Shown here piece by piece: positions 50,411-62,592 of a stretch of 64,000 nt of DNA. Numbering within the stretch: position 1 is the first letter of the stretch; every line of letters begins with the position of its first letter. Made by a program: the position numbers and the translations under genes. Origin of the DNA: Camarhynchus parvulus (lineage: Eukaryota; Chordata; Aves; Passeriformes; Thraupidae); NCBI RefSeq assembly GCF_901933205.1, contig NC_044601.1, positions 28,458,944 to 28,522,943 on the forward strand, given 5' to 3'. The notes under the pieces were generated by a model that was not told the DNA's origin, searched no databases, and saw only the letters and a program-made list of their open reading frames with translations.

Positions 50411-52444
50411 GAGCTGAGAGAAAAATAAATGTTTTGGAAAGGGATAAGTAATTTTTTGACTGGTGAAAACTGTCCAGATCCACTCGCAGGTCTGCAGCGG
50501 GATAAACAGAGAGAGACAAATGCTAATGCAGAGATCAAGAGACATTTTTATTCTACTGGACATATAAGTTATGCTTTAAAAAGACAAAATAAGATAAAAG
50601 GGTGTTTCAAAATACATATGTCTTGTATTGAAGAAAGGGCTCTGCTGACATTCATTTCAAAAATCTGTTTTCTCCACAAAATATTTACTGAACTTTAAGT
50701 ATTAGAAAGAAGCAGTTTGACTCTACTAATACTCGAATGTCTGGAAGCTGCTTCTGCCCTAAGACTTTGGTTGATTCGCAGTGTTTGGATACAGAGCTCT
50801 TGCAATTTCCCAAATCGAAGCCCTGTCATTTGAATCCATTTGAATCCCTGCCATTTGAATTATAAGCTGTGGGTTAAGATGGCAACGGTGCTCAATGAAC
50901 GACTGCATCTTTACCTTTTCTCACAGGAGAAGACAAGTCCTCTACTTGCATATCTGTACACAGAGAAGGGATTGGCAGAGGCATAACACGAGGCCCTCTA
51001 AATATTGTCCCAAGACACCATAAAGAAATGCTGCGTAGGTAGCCAGATGCAATTTTCAAATCCTAATTTCACCTGGGTATCCCTGTCAGTCTAGTTTCAC
51101 AGAATCTGGTAGTTAAAGGCAAGGGGTGCCCTTTGAGCTCATCAGAGTTCCCTTGGAAATTATCAACCATACACACACGAGAAATGCTGCTACTGACAGA
51201 AGTGCCCAGTGGAGGTCCCCCAGGAAAAACTGTATAAATATTGCAGCTACATATTAAGAGAGGATGTTGAGGCTGAAGAAAGGAAAATGATGCATTGAGT
51301 GGCCATTAATTAACCAAATTCTATGCAAGTTATGGGGCACCCACAACAAAGAAGTGGTCTTTGCTCCAGAGCTGCTATGGTATTATTATTAGTATGCTGA
51401 ATTCATACAGAAGTTTTTGTGAAGCGAAATATTAATATGTATACTAGGAGGCCCCTGGCAATTTCTTCTGCTAAAAAGACCATTCCCACTACCCGCAATG
51501 AATTTCTGATCATTACCCTGACAGGTACTAAAGGATACAGAATGGATGGTTATTTTCCTGTGCTTAATATTTCACTGCATTAGAAATGTCATGATGCCTA
51601 ACAGTTAAGTATTTTTCATCTAATTCAGCTCAGTTCATTAAGATGCTTACCTAGAATCCTAATTCTTCCCTCAGCCATCAATCTGCCAGGTGTAACGATA
51701 CACAGCTAGTTTCCTCTCCTTGACTGATATTTTCCTGAATATTTTTCAGTTGCATATTTTCAGTGAGACTACACAGAAAACCCTAGAGATTTCTGATGGT
51801 TGAGAGATTTTGTCTGTGATAAAAATGCATACAACAAAATGTGATTAATTCCTCAGTATGTGACTATGCATACTGCAGTTAGCACTTTACCAAGTTTCTA
51901 AAAAGGAGATCAAGACCAAGAGTAGACTAGAAAATGGACTTTTCAATTCTCTGGAAAAAACACCAAGTTTTCAAATATCAATTTATTCTATCCTAAACTG
52001 GAATGAAAACACAGATAAGCAGCAGAAATGAATTTGTTTAATAATTTAATTTGTGGAAAAAGCGGCCCAGAAAGTTGAGAAGACTGGAAATCTGGGAGCT
52101 GTGCAAACTAAGCAACAAACGAATCTACCTGATGGCCTCACCTGGAAAACCAGATGAATAACTGGAAAAACCTACTCCTGAATTTATTTGACAAGTCTCT
52201 TGAAGACAACTGGTACACAAGAATGAAAGTATATAGGAAGTGTGACAATCTTTATTCCTTGAAGATTTTCCAACAAGGGCCTTTGCAAAACTGGGATGAT
52301 AGGAAGGAGCAAATGGTTGTCTCACAGGACAGAAGTCCTGATCAACTACTGTGAATAAAGACAATGGCCCAAAAGAAGCCTGCTCAGTTGCACTAACTGG
52401 TAAGGAAAGAAGTGGTGCAGAGAATTTTATACCAGCAAAGCACT
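50411..52444. other. Gene-free DNA after the purine satellite
   Basis: About 2 kb of AT-rich sequence with no recognised gene. CATTTGAATCC-like words occur three times at about 50825-50860. Confidence 0.5.
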
Positions 52445-52622
52445 GTAAGGGTGATGAGACACTGAAACAAGTTGCTTAGAGAGTGCCTTGTTCCTGAAAT
52501 TGTCCAAAACCAGGTTGGATAGAACTTAGAGCAGCTTGCTCTATTGGAAACTGTCCCTGTCACAGCAAAGTGCTAAGAGCTGAGTGATCTTTACAGTCCC
52601 TTCCAACCCAAGTAGTTCTTGG
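52445..52622 (+). mobile_element. CR1 3'-end fragment, sense
   Basis: It reads as the CR1 3' end: GATGAGACACTGAAACAAG, then the GAGAGTGCC region, AACTGTCCCTGTC, and GATCTTTACAGTCCCTTCC followed by AACCCAAG. The tail repeats are eroded. It is followed by unrelated sequence. Confidence 0.8.
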
Positions 52623-52939
52623 ACAACCAGCTGGTGAAAGTGAAGGTATCAAGGGACATGCAGGGGAAAGGGCAGAATACAGGGGTAGACAGAAAAGCTT
52701 ATAAATTAGATGCTTTTGTACAGGTATATGGAATGTGAGAATCTTTATTTTCTCAGCTGTGGCAATAAATAAAGGAAAAGAAACAATCAGATTCAAATCT
52801 GGACAATTACCTTTGCTGAAAACAATAACCAGAAACAAACTTGGTCAGTGACACCAGCTAATGAGCTTTAACAATCTGTAGGCAAACCTGGAAATTTGCA
52901 AAGGATAAAAATGTAAAGTTGAGGCTCCAGGATGTTGCA

Positions 52940-53600
52940 GCGCATCAGTGAGACTACACCAGCCACGGAGGAGATGTGCAGGGAAGAGGGAGCAGGGAGG
53001 AACAAAGAGCTGGGATGGGCAGACAAGGGGACAGGAGGGGCCTGCTGCCTGTGAGCTGCAGCTGCTCAGTGGCTTGTCTGGGGGAGCCCTGCAGCTGATC
53101 ACCACCGTGTGCCCTGCCTGCTCTCATCCTGGTCTGGGCTTGTCTGGGGGAGCCCTGCAGCTGATCACCACCGTGTGCCCTGCCTGCTCTCATCCTGCTC
53201 ACCTCATTCCCCATGCCAGGCAGTGAGGGCTGCAAGGACTCGGTGCCGGCTGCGGGGGGAGCAGCATGTGAGGCCCGGGAGTGGCTGCCGGGGCCAGGCC
53301 GCGGCTGTGGGTGCCTCTGGCCGGGCTCTTGGCTTCAGAGTGACTGAGGGGGGTCTCAGGGGCAGCAGCTGGAGCGAGGGGGGGCGGGTCTTTAACCCCC
53401 AGCACTGGGGCAGGAACTGTCTGTACCCTGAAAACCAACTTCTGGGGTGAGAAGTGCCAGTGCTGGTCTCAGCACTGTCAGCTGGAGCTGGAGCACGGGT
53501 CACACACAGGTGCCAGCTGCTGGAAGGGGTGGTGAGTGTTTGTACCTTCCCCAAAACCTGCTGTGCACGGACAGAGAGTGAGAGAGAGAGAGATAGAGAG
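52940..53600. other. Local GC-rich patch
   Basis: A clearly GC-richer stretch in an AT-rich neighbourhood. It has several CpG dinucleotides and G-rich words (GGCCGCGGC, GGGGGGGCGGGTC) at 53240-53400. It contains the 66-bp tandem duplication and runs into the GA/TG microsatellites. It could be a small CpG-island-like element, an unrecognised GC-rich repeat or an exon-bearing patch. No convincing protein or promoter signature was recognised. Confidence 0.5.
53071..53197. repeat. 66-bp tandem duplication
   Basis: Two head-to-tail copies with period 66 bp. Copy 1 is 53071-53136; copy 2 starts at 53137 and is identical for its first 61 bases, to 53197. The perfect identity suggests a recent duplication. 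Confidence 0.95.
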
Positions 53601-53601
53601 A
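53573..53601 (+). repeat. (GA)n microsatellite
   Basis: A short GAGA run with one GATA interruption, abutting the TG array. Confidence 0.85.
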
Positions 53602-53604
53602 TAC

Positions 53605-53882
53605 TGTGTGTGTGTGTGTATGCGTGTGTGTGTGTGTATGTGTGTGTGTGTGTGTGTGCGCGTGTGTGTCTGTGTCTGTGTATGCGTGTGTGTCTGTGTC
53701 TGTGTATGCATGTGTGTGTGTGTGTCTGTGTCTGTGTCTGTGTATGCGTGTGTGTGTGTGTCTGTGTCTTTGTCTGTGTATGCGTGTGTGTGTGTATGTG
53801 TGTTTCTGTGTCTGTGTATGTGTGTGTGTGTGTATGTGTGTGTCTGTGTCTGTGTATGTGTGTGTGTGTGTGTGTGTGTGCA
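53605..53882 (+). repeat. (TG)n microsatellite with TGTC/TATGCG variants
   Basis: About 280 bp of alternating TG with regularly spaced TCTGTGTCTGTGTATGCG-like variants. These give an imperfect higher-order unit of roughly 24-40 bp. Long open frames on both strands (poly-CV on +, poly-HT on -) are repeat artefacts. Confidence 0.95.
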
Positions 53883-53952
53883 CCCACTGGCAATCTTCAG
53901 GCTGACCCCAGCTGCTGAGGAGGGGAGATTCAGCTCTGAGCTGGGCTATCAG

Positions 53953-56900
53953 GTGAGTGGACAGTGTCTGCTGGGATCTGGGGGACCCGTGAGTGTGGGG
54001 TGCCTGTGGCATGAATATGTGAGTGCTGTGTGTCTGCAGTGGGCACCAAGGTGGACCAGCAGTGAGTCAGGGAACCAAGGGCAGGAATGGGGAAGGGATG
54101 CCAGGTAGGCACAGGGACTGTGATGGTTCTTGTCATATCCACAAATATGAGTGTATGTGTGAACTGCAAGAGTCTCGTGTTAGCAAAGGCAGCTAAGTCG
54201 CTGACAGGCTAATGAGCACTGGTCTGAGGCAGTAGCAGGTTTAGGATTATAGCTCTCTCACCACAATTTGTACTAGCCAACAGACTGCTTGCTGTTGTGG
54301 ATGTTTAATAAGTCTCTAGAAGTGGGAGGCAATCTTCCTGCAAGACATTTGAATTCAGAATTGTGAGATTTTAATTATGTCTAGTAAGTCCTATTATATT
54401 GTGCCATATCATGCTGAAGAACACCTCAGGAGATATTAAAAATTGAATTTCACCAGGAGAGATAAATCCAGGGAAAAAACCACACATGAATGTGAATATT
54501 GAATACTGTTATTAAACTTCTGCTAACTATGTTCCTCTTGCCTGCCACAGATTATTTGACTTTAATTTAGTGGAGTTAGCAAGATATCTTTGCAAAGAAT
54601 CATCAGGATTGTTGAAAAATTTGGAGATAGGCTATGAGAAAATATCATAGACAGGAAATTGGCATAAAAATCAGAATTAATAGACAGGAAGACTCCATCC
54701 CAATAAAGAAAAATAAATCACAAGAGGTCCAATGATCTGTAGTCTCTGCAAAGCTTGGGCTGTTGTCATGAGTCTTTCTTTATTAAAATTTCTTGGTAGA
54801 ATTTTAGATATGATGACCTTAGTTAGCTTGAAGTTGGAATGATTGCCACCTGCTGTGCTATCAATATGATGGGAAAAATGACTCCTTCATTTGTATGTGA
54901 CATTTAAGATATTCGTGATCCTGCATGCGTACATAGACAGATAAAAATACACTCAAGGCTGATAATAAAAATAAAATGTAGTTACAGAGAACTGTATGCT
55001 TAAGGGGAAAAAAAAGGGAAGTCATGTTAAAAATCCCATCACATTTAAAACCTGTTTCAATTTGAGAATAATTTTTAAGTCTACAAGTTTTGAAAGGCAT
55101 GTCCAGCATCTAGACAAAAATCTAACAAAACCCTTTCCTGAGTAAACTGAAAATGGAAAGAGTGAATGGATACACAGCCAGAGTCTCCCCTCTTATAGGC
55201 TAAGAAGAATAAAAGCAGCTTATTTGAGAATAAATTAGTAGTCCTAGAGCTTTTCCTGGTTCTCCTGAGGCTCCCTCTCAACAGACATCCTTTGATTACC
55301 TGTAATAAATAAATCCTCTGCCTTAATAGCAAAACTGACATGAATGAAATAGCCTACTAATCCATTCCTTAAGGAAAAACACTTAGGAATAACTATTTTA
55401 TAAACTATATACAGGTAAAGCTGAAAGTACCTCTCAAAGGAACCTGAGTGTTTATTCAGTTTATTGAGAAAGAAACTGGGGCCCTGTGAGATGAAGTGAC
55501 TTGACTGAAATGAGTGGCAGGCTGAGAAACACCTCCTACATGACTATTGCTGTAATCAGACTATTGTCTGACTACAAAAATAATTTTTTCCAACATTTTT
55601 GCATGCAGTGGAGAATGCAGTTTTGACTTGTTTGACTCCTAGGAAAATCACAGAGAAATCTAATTTATGGATATACCTGCTTGCAGAAGAATCCTGGAAC
55701 CACCAGAGACCAAACCTCTCTGTGGTCACTTCTAGAACCCCAGATGTGGCAGCTCCTTTCCTCTGCCATAATGTCCCTGTGCTAGGCAGGCTGGTAATCT
55801 CTAAGAGAGTGAGGCATGCTTTTGTTTCTCATTTTCAACCAGACAAATGTAGTTTGAATTCAAATGCAGTCAATAAGGTTGCACATAGCAACCATATTTT
55901 TCATTATTTTAACCTTATTTTTCAACCAAGCATTTTCCATCCACGACCTATTGTATAGACCACTGTTATAAAGGCTGCTGCATATTCATATGCACACTTA
56001 ATTTCCTTCCTAACTCATTGGAAAAAACTGACTCCTACCTCCTTTACAAAGCAAATAATGTTGAGGATTGCAAAGGGGATTGGTAAAGAAATTTACTTTG
56101 CTCTCAAAAGCTCTATTTGGTCCCTACTGTGCAAAGACATGCCTCTTACATTTTCCATAGCAACAGAAGTTCTGTGCAGTCTGCTCTATACAGTTCTTTA
56201 TGAGGATCAATAAAAGCTAGAGGCAGGATGCCTGGGCCAAAGCTAGACCTGCTTAGGTTTAATGCACTAAAAGCATTCTTATGGATGCTGCTGTAAAGGC
56301 ATGAATTGGAATGATAACTGAGAAGAACAGCTGAGAGAAGAATCTAATGCAAAATCATGAGTTTTGGGCTGGTAAATGCAGTAAAAGGCCACTAGGGCAC
56401 CTGAATACTGTTCATTCAGGGGTCACTTAGCCCTGTGAGGGAAGTAGACAGGCTAAAAGAGGATGTGAAAGAGCTTCCCTCTGATCTTTGAAAGTGCAGA
56501 ATCCAGTAAGACATTTCCAAGCTCTAGCTCCAGCTCAACCATGCTCAGAGGGCTCTGCAGACAGAGAGAGAGAATTGAGTCCGTGGTCTTACACATATTT
56601 TCAAAGTCAGCTGACAAAACATAATCTACTCGTGTATGAGTGGGAAACAGTTCTGCAAGGAGCTTGTCCCTGCTTCCATTCCTCCCTTCCCACACAGATC
56701 TTCTCCTCACCTTGAGGCCATCATCAAGAAGAAAGATGATGTTTTCTATTTCTCATTATGGAAATGTGAGGGGTCCTTGAGTTTCCACTGCTGTAACACT
56801 GCTTATGGCACATCCTTTTGTCTCTGATTCATAACTTCATTACCATTAAGCCATGGTAGTGTTACCTTTCCCATCCCTGCTTTAAGGATGTGATCTGAAG

Positions 56901-59900
56901 GCAAGTCAAGAGAAATGTTTCAGAAGGCAAATCAGTGTGATGTGTTGCTTTGCACAGTGGCTGGTCACAAGGCACCTACAGCAGTGAGGCTGCGAAATAA
57001 AGTCATGACCACAGGCAAAGTCCCAGTTATTTTTGCTGTCTTTCTACAATTTTGTGTGTATGTCTGAAAGAACACAGATGACTGACAATAGCACCTCCAG
57101 AAAACGAAACAATCCTCTCTTTCTTGCCTTCTACCCTCTCTCTTTAATACTCTTTATAGGATTGCCAGAAATGGCATTCCATAATAGAAGTCTTTCAGCA
57201 GAATGGAGCAAGGGATAATGTTGAAGGAAAGCCACATTGCAAACACTTTATCTTGTTTTATTTCTTTTTCTGTCTTTGAAAAAATGTTAAAAGATTTACT
57301 TCCAGAATGTCTTCCCTAGTCCCTCTGACAAAGGCTAGCAAAAAGAATAGTACAGAACAGACTGGGCTGACATCTGAGCTCCATATCTAACATCGTCTCA
57401 GAAACACCCACATCCCCAGCGTACATAATACAACTTTTGGAGAGCTGTTCTGCAATGGCTCTTCCATCTGGCTTGCATGGCCTCCTCCTCCATGTTCTCA
57501 GAGCTCCCTCACCTGACAGGTTCTCCTTTCTCCGTTCCTACCACCCCTATCAAGAGACAAATCTCTACTGCACCTTCAAATCGACACAATTATTTAGGCA
57601 CAGTGGGCCAAAACTAGGGAACTTTCTCTGCTGTAGCCAAAGTTTTGGCCCATTCTGCATGAGTGAGAGTGTGAAGATGAGCTAAAAAGAGGTGAGGTGA
57701 AAGAGAGTGAGATGGTGCAGGTCTTTTTCTGGTCTTAATAAGAAAGGTCTGACAAAAAATGGCTTAATAAAAGAGCTGCTTTAATAAGACAGAAACGAGG
57801 GAGAAATATAGATAGCAAGTAAATCTTATGTCACTTTAGATGCTGAGAAGCCCATGGCTGTGCAGTGTTGAGGGGCCCCTGGAGGCTCAGGTTAGTACCA
57901 TGGAACACTAACTCCTTGAGGCACGATAGTCTCCTAAGCACAGTCATGGAAGGACCCTTCCAGATGATTTTGTTACCATCATGCTGATAAGTACTCTATA
58001 CTCTTCTTCCACATTTTCCACCCTATGCTTTGTAACTTCTGTTTGGCTCACCAGCTTCTGTAGCGAGCAGTATTTTCTTTGCATGCTGATTATGTGCCAA
58101 GAATAAAACCATTGCCTTTAACACAGGCTGTAAGATTTCTACTAGGCATAAGGTGGACACACAATTTCTGGATTTCACAATTACCCATCACTAATGTGAT
58201 GCCTTTAGCTTAGTCCTGAATCTTTACTAGACCCTAGAGCAGGCCCAGTTTTGCAGTGTGCATTTAAACCCTGGCAAAACAGCAGGTGGTGCATAAGTTA
58301 CCCTCTCTAAGTGCTCTGTGCCATGAGAGGAACACCCCATTGTTCTGAAGATGTTTCATGCAAACACTGTAGTAAGTTTGGTGGTGATAAGCTTGTACTC
58401 TCATTTCATTCATTATTGCTTTGTTCTCTAGAAACTTTCTTTAGCATATAAACAAACTACTTGGATTTTTCCTTGTACAAAAACAAAGTATTGCTTTATG
58501 TAGCTTATTATATGAGAGTCTTTGGGGTGTTTTTTTTAGAAAAACTTCATTAGCAGATTTATTTTTATCATATTTTTAGGAGAAAGTTATTGCTTGCCAT
58601 GGAAACTTTTACTCTCAAAAGGGTTATTGCTGCACTGGGGATCATATTGACCATAATAAATATGAAAAAAAAAAGTCACAGACCAAAAGTAAAAAAATAC
58701 AAAGTCGAAATTTTAAACTGCTTTCTGCAGCTTGCATAATACATGTATGTTAGATTCTCATAATTCTTCTGGAATTTTCTAACTCTTGCCTTGCACACCC
58801 TAAAAACCTGAGCCACATGTGGTTGGATCTGCATGTATCGTACTGAAAATCACTAAAATATACTGTGTCTTGTTTCTGTGATGAGGTGCTGGTTGAAGCA
58901 TTGCTTTGGAGTTATACTAGGCATTCAACAGACAAAATAAAAACTGCGGCAAAAATTCTCTTGCTTTTGGAGTACAAAATCAGAGGTACTGTAGAAAACT
59001 CAGGAATCAAGCTTGGCAGGGCCAGAGGAAAGTAATGGTTTGATTACCGTACCAGGTTCTGGTGGTTGTTTCCTATTTGCACAGAAAAAGCCAATGAATC
59101 CCCATAGACCTCAACTGATATTTCAAGCAAGCACAAAACAGATACAGGCAGGTTGTATAAACCATCTTCTTTCCTCACACAAATATTAGCATGGAAAGAA
59201 AATATTTTTCAGAGAGAATTCATTAATATCTTGAGTAAGCATTGAGTAGGTGAGAAGCCAGGAAACTATGAGGACCATGCAATGTAACACAGGGTGCCTG
59301 CCTACAACAGAGTTCACATTTAGAGAAAAGTTTAATAAAAAGTTCAAAATCTAGATTTCTAGACCGGTCAGAGCCAGTGCCAAAGGACAGAGCATTAAAC
59401 ATAATGAGACGGAATAAAAAATTCATGGTACTAGAAGACAAGAAGAGGGTATTATGCATGAGTATAAGTTAAGGAAATATTTTTGCTATATATTTTGAGA
59501 TACATGATGCCTCTCTAGACATTGCAAACCCCAAATGACTGTGAGTGCATATAGAAGAGCAAGAACTTCCTTTGTATGTAACAGGCATGTTTGACTGAAA
59601 AGAAATTACTGGAACATATCACAGGTGTATCAGAACAGCACTGTTTACACAAGAGTTTCTGAAGTCCATCACCAGACAGGAAGGCAAGAAAATTACTATC
59701 AGTACTGCCCTTCTCATAACCCTTAGGAGCTTTTTTCATCCAGTACTTGCATGAGAAAAAAACATGTATCAGATACGAACAGATTAGAGTTGGCTGCTGT
59801 CAACACTCTTATTACCACTCAGCATTATCAACGCATCCATCATTGTTTTAGATGTGCCAAAAGATGCAACATTGAAGAGGCTAAAATTCAAGAACAACAG

Positions 59901-62347
59901 ATAGAGAGTGAGCTCTGGTGGCATTACACTTCTTCTCCCACAAAATATGAAGTAAAAGTCAGGTCTCTCTGTTCTTTACAGTGAGACAGAACAAATCTGG
60001 TTCAGTGGTGTGCAGTATTGAAGTAGGACTGAAAATCAAGCAGTTAAAACTATATGTAAAATAAGGACATGATCACACAGTCCACTAGGTTTACCCTGGA
60101 AGCTGATACAAAAATCAGCCCCTATAAGAACTAGAAAAAGGATGGGTTCTCTAGTGTAATAAGTTGTAACAGTATCTTCTAAAACACAAGGGGTATTGTG
60201 ATCCTCCAAACTGAACCAAAATACTGTAAACAAAGAAATGCTTCAGGAGAAGCCTCACCAGAAACATTTACAGGAAAACGGGACACCACAACTGTACATT
60301 TACAATTGTGATTAGAGTGCACTTAAATTGTGAATTTACAATTGTGATATTACAGCAACGCTAGCAAAGAAATTCAGGAGTCTTAAGCCTAAACATAAAA
60401 ATGCTGAGATGGAAAAATATCTTCACTTATGTCAACAAATATTCAGAAATTGACCTGTTTGTTATTTTGAAGAGACCAACAAATAATTTTAAGTCTAGCA
60501 TCTGCTCTGTGGTGTTCTCCACTTCTCCTCTGCTCTCTTTTCAGCCTTATATCTCAATAAAGAGAAGACATGAATGAACTACGGGGAGTTTCTGAGGTGA
60601 TGTGTGGAAAGCAGACTGAGGGAGAGCTGAGGGGCAGTCAGGCAGGCAGGCAGAGGAGCTGCAGGCATTGCCAAAGGAAGAGAAAATGAGATTCAGAGAA
60701 GTCAGGTGTTACCAGTAGTCACTGTGTTTCAGCAGTCGAGACCAAATTATTATAACCTTTGTATCTCCCTCTCACAAAAACATACAAACAAACAAAAGGG
60801 AAAAAACAACAAACAAACATAAAAGACCCCAGTCAAGACAGATGTGGTGGGAGTAGGTGGTAGAGCACGCTGTTTTGATTGAAAACTAGTTCCAAAGAAA
60901 GATGAGGGAACACACATTGCCTGCCACTCCCTCCTGAGCTCAGTAACCCAGACAGTGCTTACAGATGTAACAAAGGAGAAGCCTGGGTATGACAACATCT
61001 TCATCACAGCTTCATTGCTTTAATTTCTTGCTGGGTTTTCCTTGCACCTTAGGCAAAGCGATTTGTTTATACTTGCTCCTACCACATTTTCAGTCTGCTG
61101 GGATGAGCAAACCAGATGTTCTGAAGTTGGTTGCATTCACACAAAAACAGAATCTTAGACTATTAATTCAAAAGGCATCTTTAAACTTCACCTCCAAGCA
61201 GAAATTCCAATACATGAGGCACTCTTTAGTTTGTCATTAGTTAGTAATGGGTACACATTAAGCATGAAATAGAAGTCAGTATAATCTTTATGACTGTAAT
61301 ATTTAAAGCCAAGGCACTCATCACCACAAATTAGAGAAGAGTGGGAAGTGTAATTTTTTAGGAAGTTCTGCTCCCAGACTGGCTTTCAAAGCTAAGCTTT
61401 CAAGAGGAGAGTACACAGCAGATAAAATATAAGAAGTCACCGTCTCCTGAGGAAGTATTGAAATGCACTGTGGCTCTATTATCACTAGCACTGGGCTTTT
61501 GAAAATTCCCATTTAAGCTTTAAACATTCAGTGGTAGCCAATTCCTCCCAAAATTATCACTGACAATAGAAGGAGTATGCCTAGGAGTAAAAGGTACATC
61601 AGCATTGAATCTGAATAAACGTCACAAACCCTTCTTCTTCCAAAGTGAACCATTAAATGGTGGTGTGGTCAAGGACACTCACACCTCTTTCACAGTGGAT
61701 TATCTGGAGGCATCTAAGTGCAGTGTTCTCCCTACTGCAGCACAGATGCTCTGGGGACCCGCTCATCAGGAGAACTGGCAGCTTTCTCTGAACTGTGCCT
61801 GCTTGTTGAGCACCCTCAGATCTGTTCATCTGCAGAGAAGAAATCTGCATTTGGTCCAGTGGTCCACTCAGGTTAATCTTGTATCCTACAGAAGTAATTA
61901 ATAGATATCAATGAGGAGAATAGGATGCAAAGCATGAACACAGAGAGGTCCTTTCTCTTACAATTCCATTCCCACCCTTTAGCAGTTCAGGTACCAGGCC
62001 AGGGCAAATTATGGTTATTTCAGAGCAGATCAGAAAAACATGGTCCAGTCCTACTCCTTCTGGGAAAACATTCTATGAAGTCCTTCAGTGTAGATCCACA
62101 TCAGTTCCTTTCCAACATGACAAAGGTGTTCCCCAGTTGGCTGCAAGATGTTTTCTATCTCCATCACAGTTCTCCAGCAGCAGAAGAGGAGCCCTCTGGT
62201 TAACTGGATCCCTCCACATATGCACATGAAGCAACATTAAAATACTTGGCAGTGTTTGTTTCCTCCTGCAATAGCTCAGAGGGAGTGCACTGCCATCAAA
62301 ACAGTAATACTCGTACTCCAAGGATCATAGTAGAGCTGAAAGAAACT
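53953..62347. other. Gene-free interval to the last CR1 tail
   Basis: About 8.4 kb with no supported gene or large repeat. Small structures: a 12-bp perfect inverted repeat at 57604-57615/57641-57652 and a duplicated ATTTACAATTGTGAT word at 60298 and 60334. The open frame at 55599-55958 (119 codons) is not recognised. Confidence 0.5.
60298..60348. repeat. Duplicated 15-bp word containing ACAATTGT palindrome
   Basis: ATTTACAATTGTGAT occurs at 60298-60312 and 60334-60348, 36 bp apart, with a partial AAATTGTGA between them. Probably an old local duplication. Confidence 0.8.
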
Positions 62348-62592
62348 GCTATATCCTTAGGTTGGATATTGGGAAAAAAATTTTTACCCAGTGGATGGTT
62401 GAGCACGGGAAAGACTCCTCAGGGAAGTGGTCACAGCACCAAACCTGCCCGAGTTCAAGAAGCATTTGGGCAATGCTCTTGGGCACATGATGTGATTCTT
62501 GGGGATGTCCTGTATAGGAAGGGTAAGAGTTGGACTTGCTGATTCTTATGGGTCCCTTCCAAATCAGCTCTGTGGCTCTGTGATTCTGTGAA
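62348..62592 (+). mobile_element. CR1 3'-end fragment, sense
   Basis: It begins with the CR1 words CTTAGGTTGGATATTGGG. It continues through CTCAGGGAAGTGGTCACAGC and GAGTTCAAGAAGCATTTGGG, and ends in a clear tail with the words CTCTGTGGCTCTGTGATTCTGTG. It is 5'-truncated and has no coding capacity. Confidence 0.85.

Noticed and set aside
52948..53235. 92- and 93-codon frames containing two copies of a 22-residue repeat
   Set aside because: Produced by the 66-bp (22-codon) tandem duplication, which keeps frame on both strands; there is no other coding evidence.
53204..54108. Open frames of up to 229 codons (poly-HT, poly-CV)
   Set aside because: Translations of the TG microsatellite; both strands are open together, as expected of a simple repeat.
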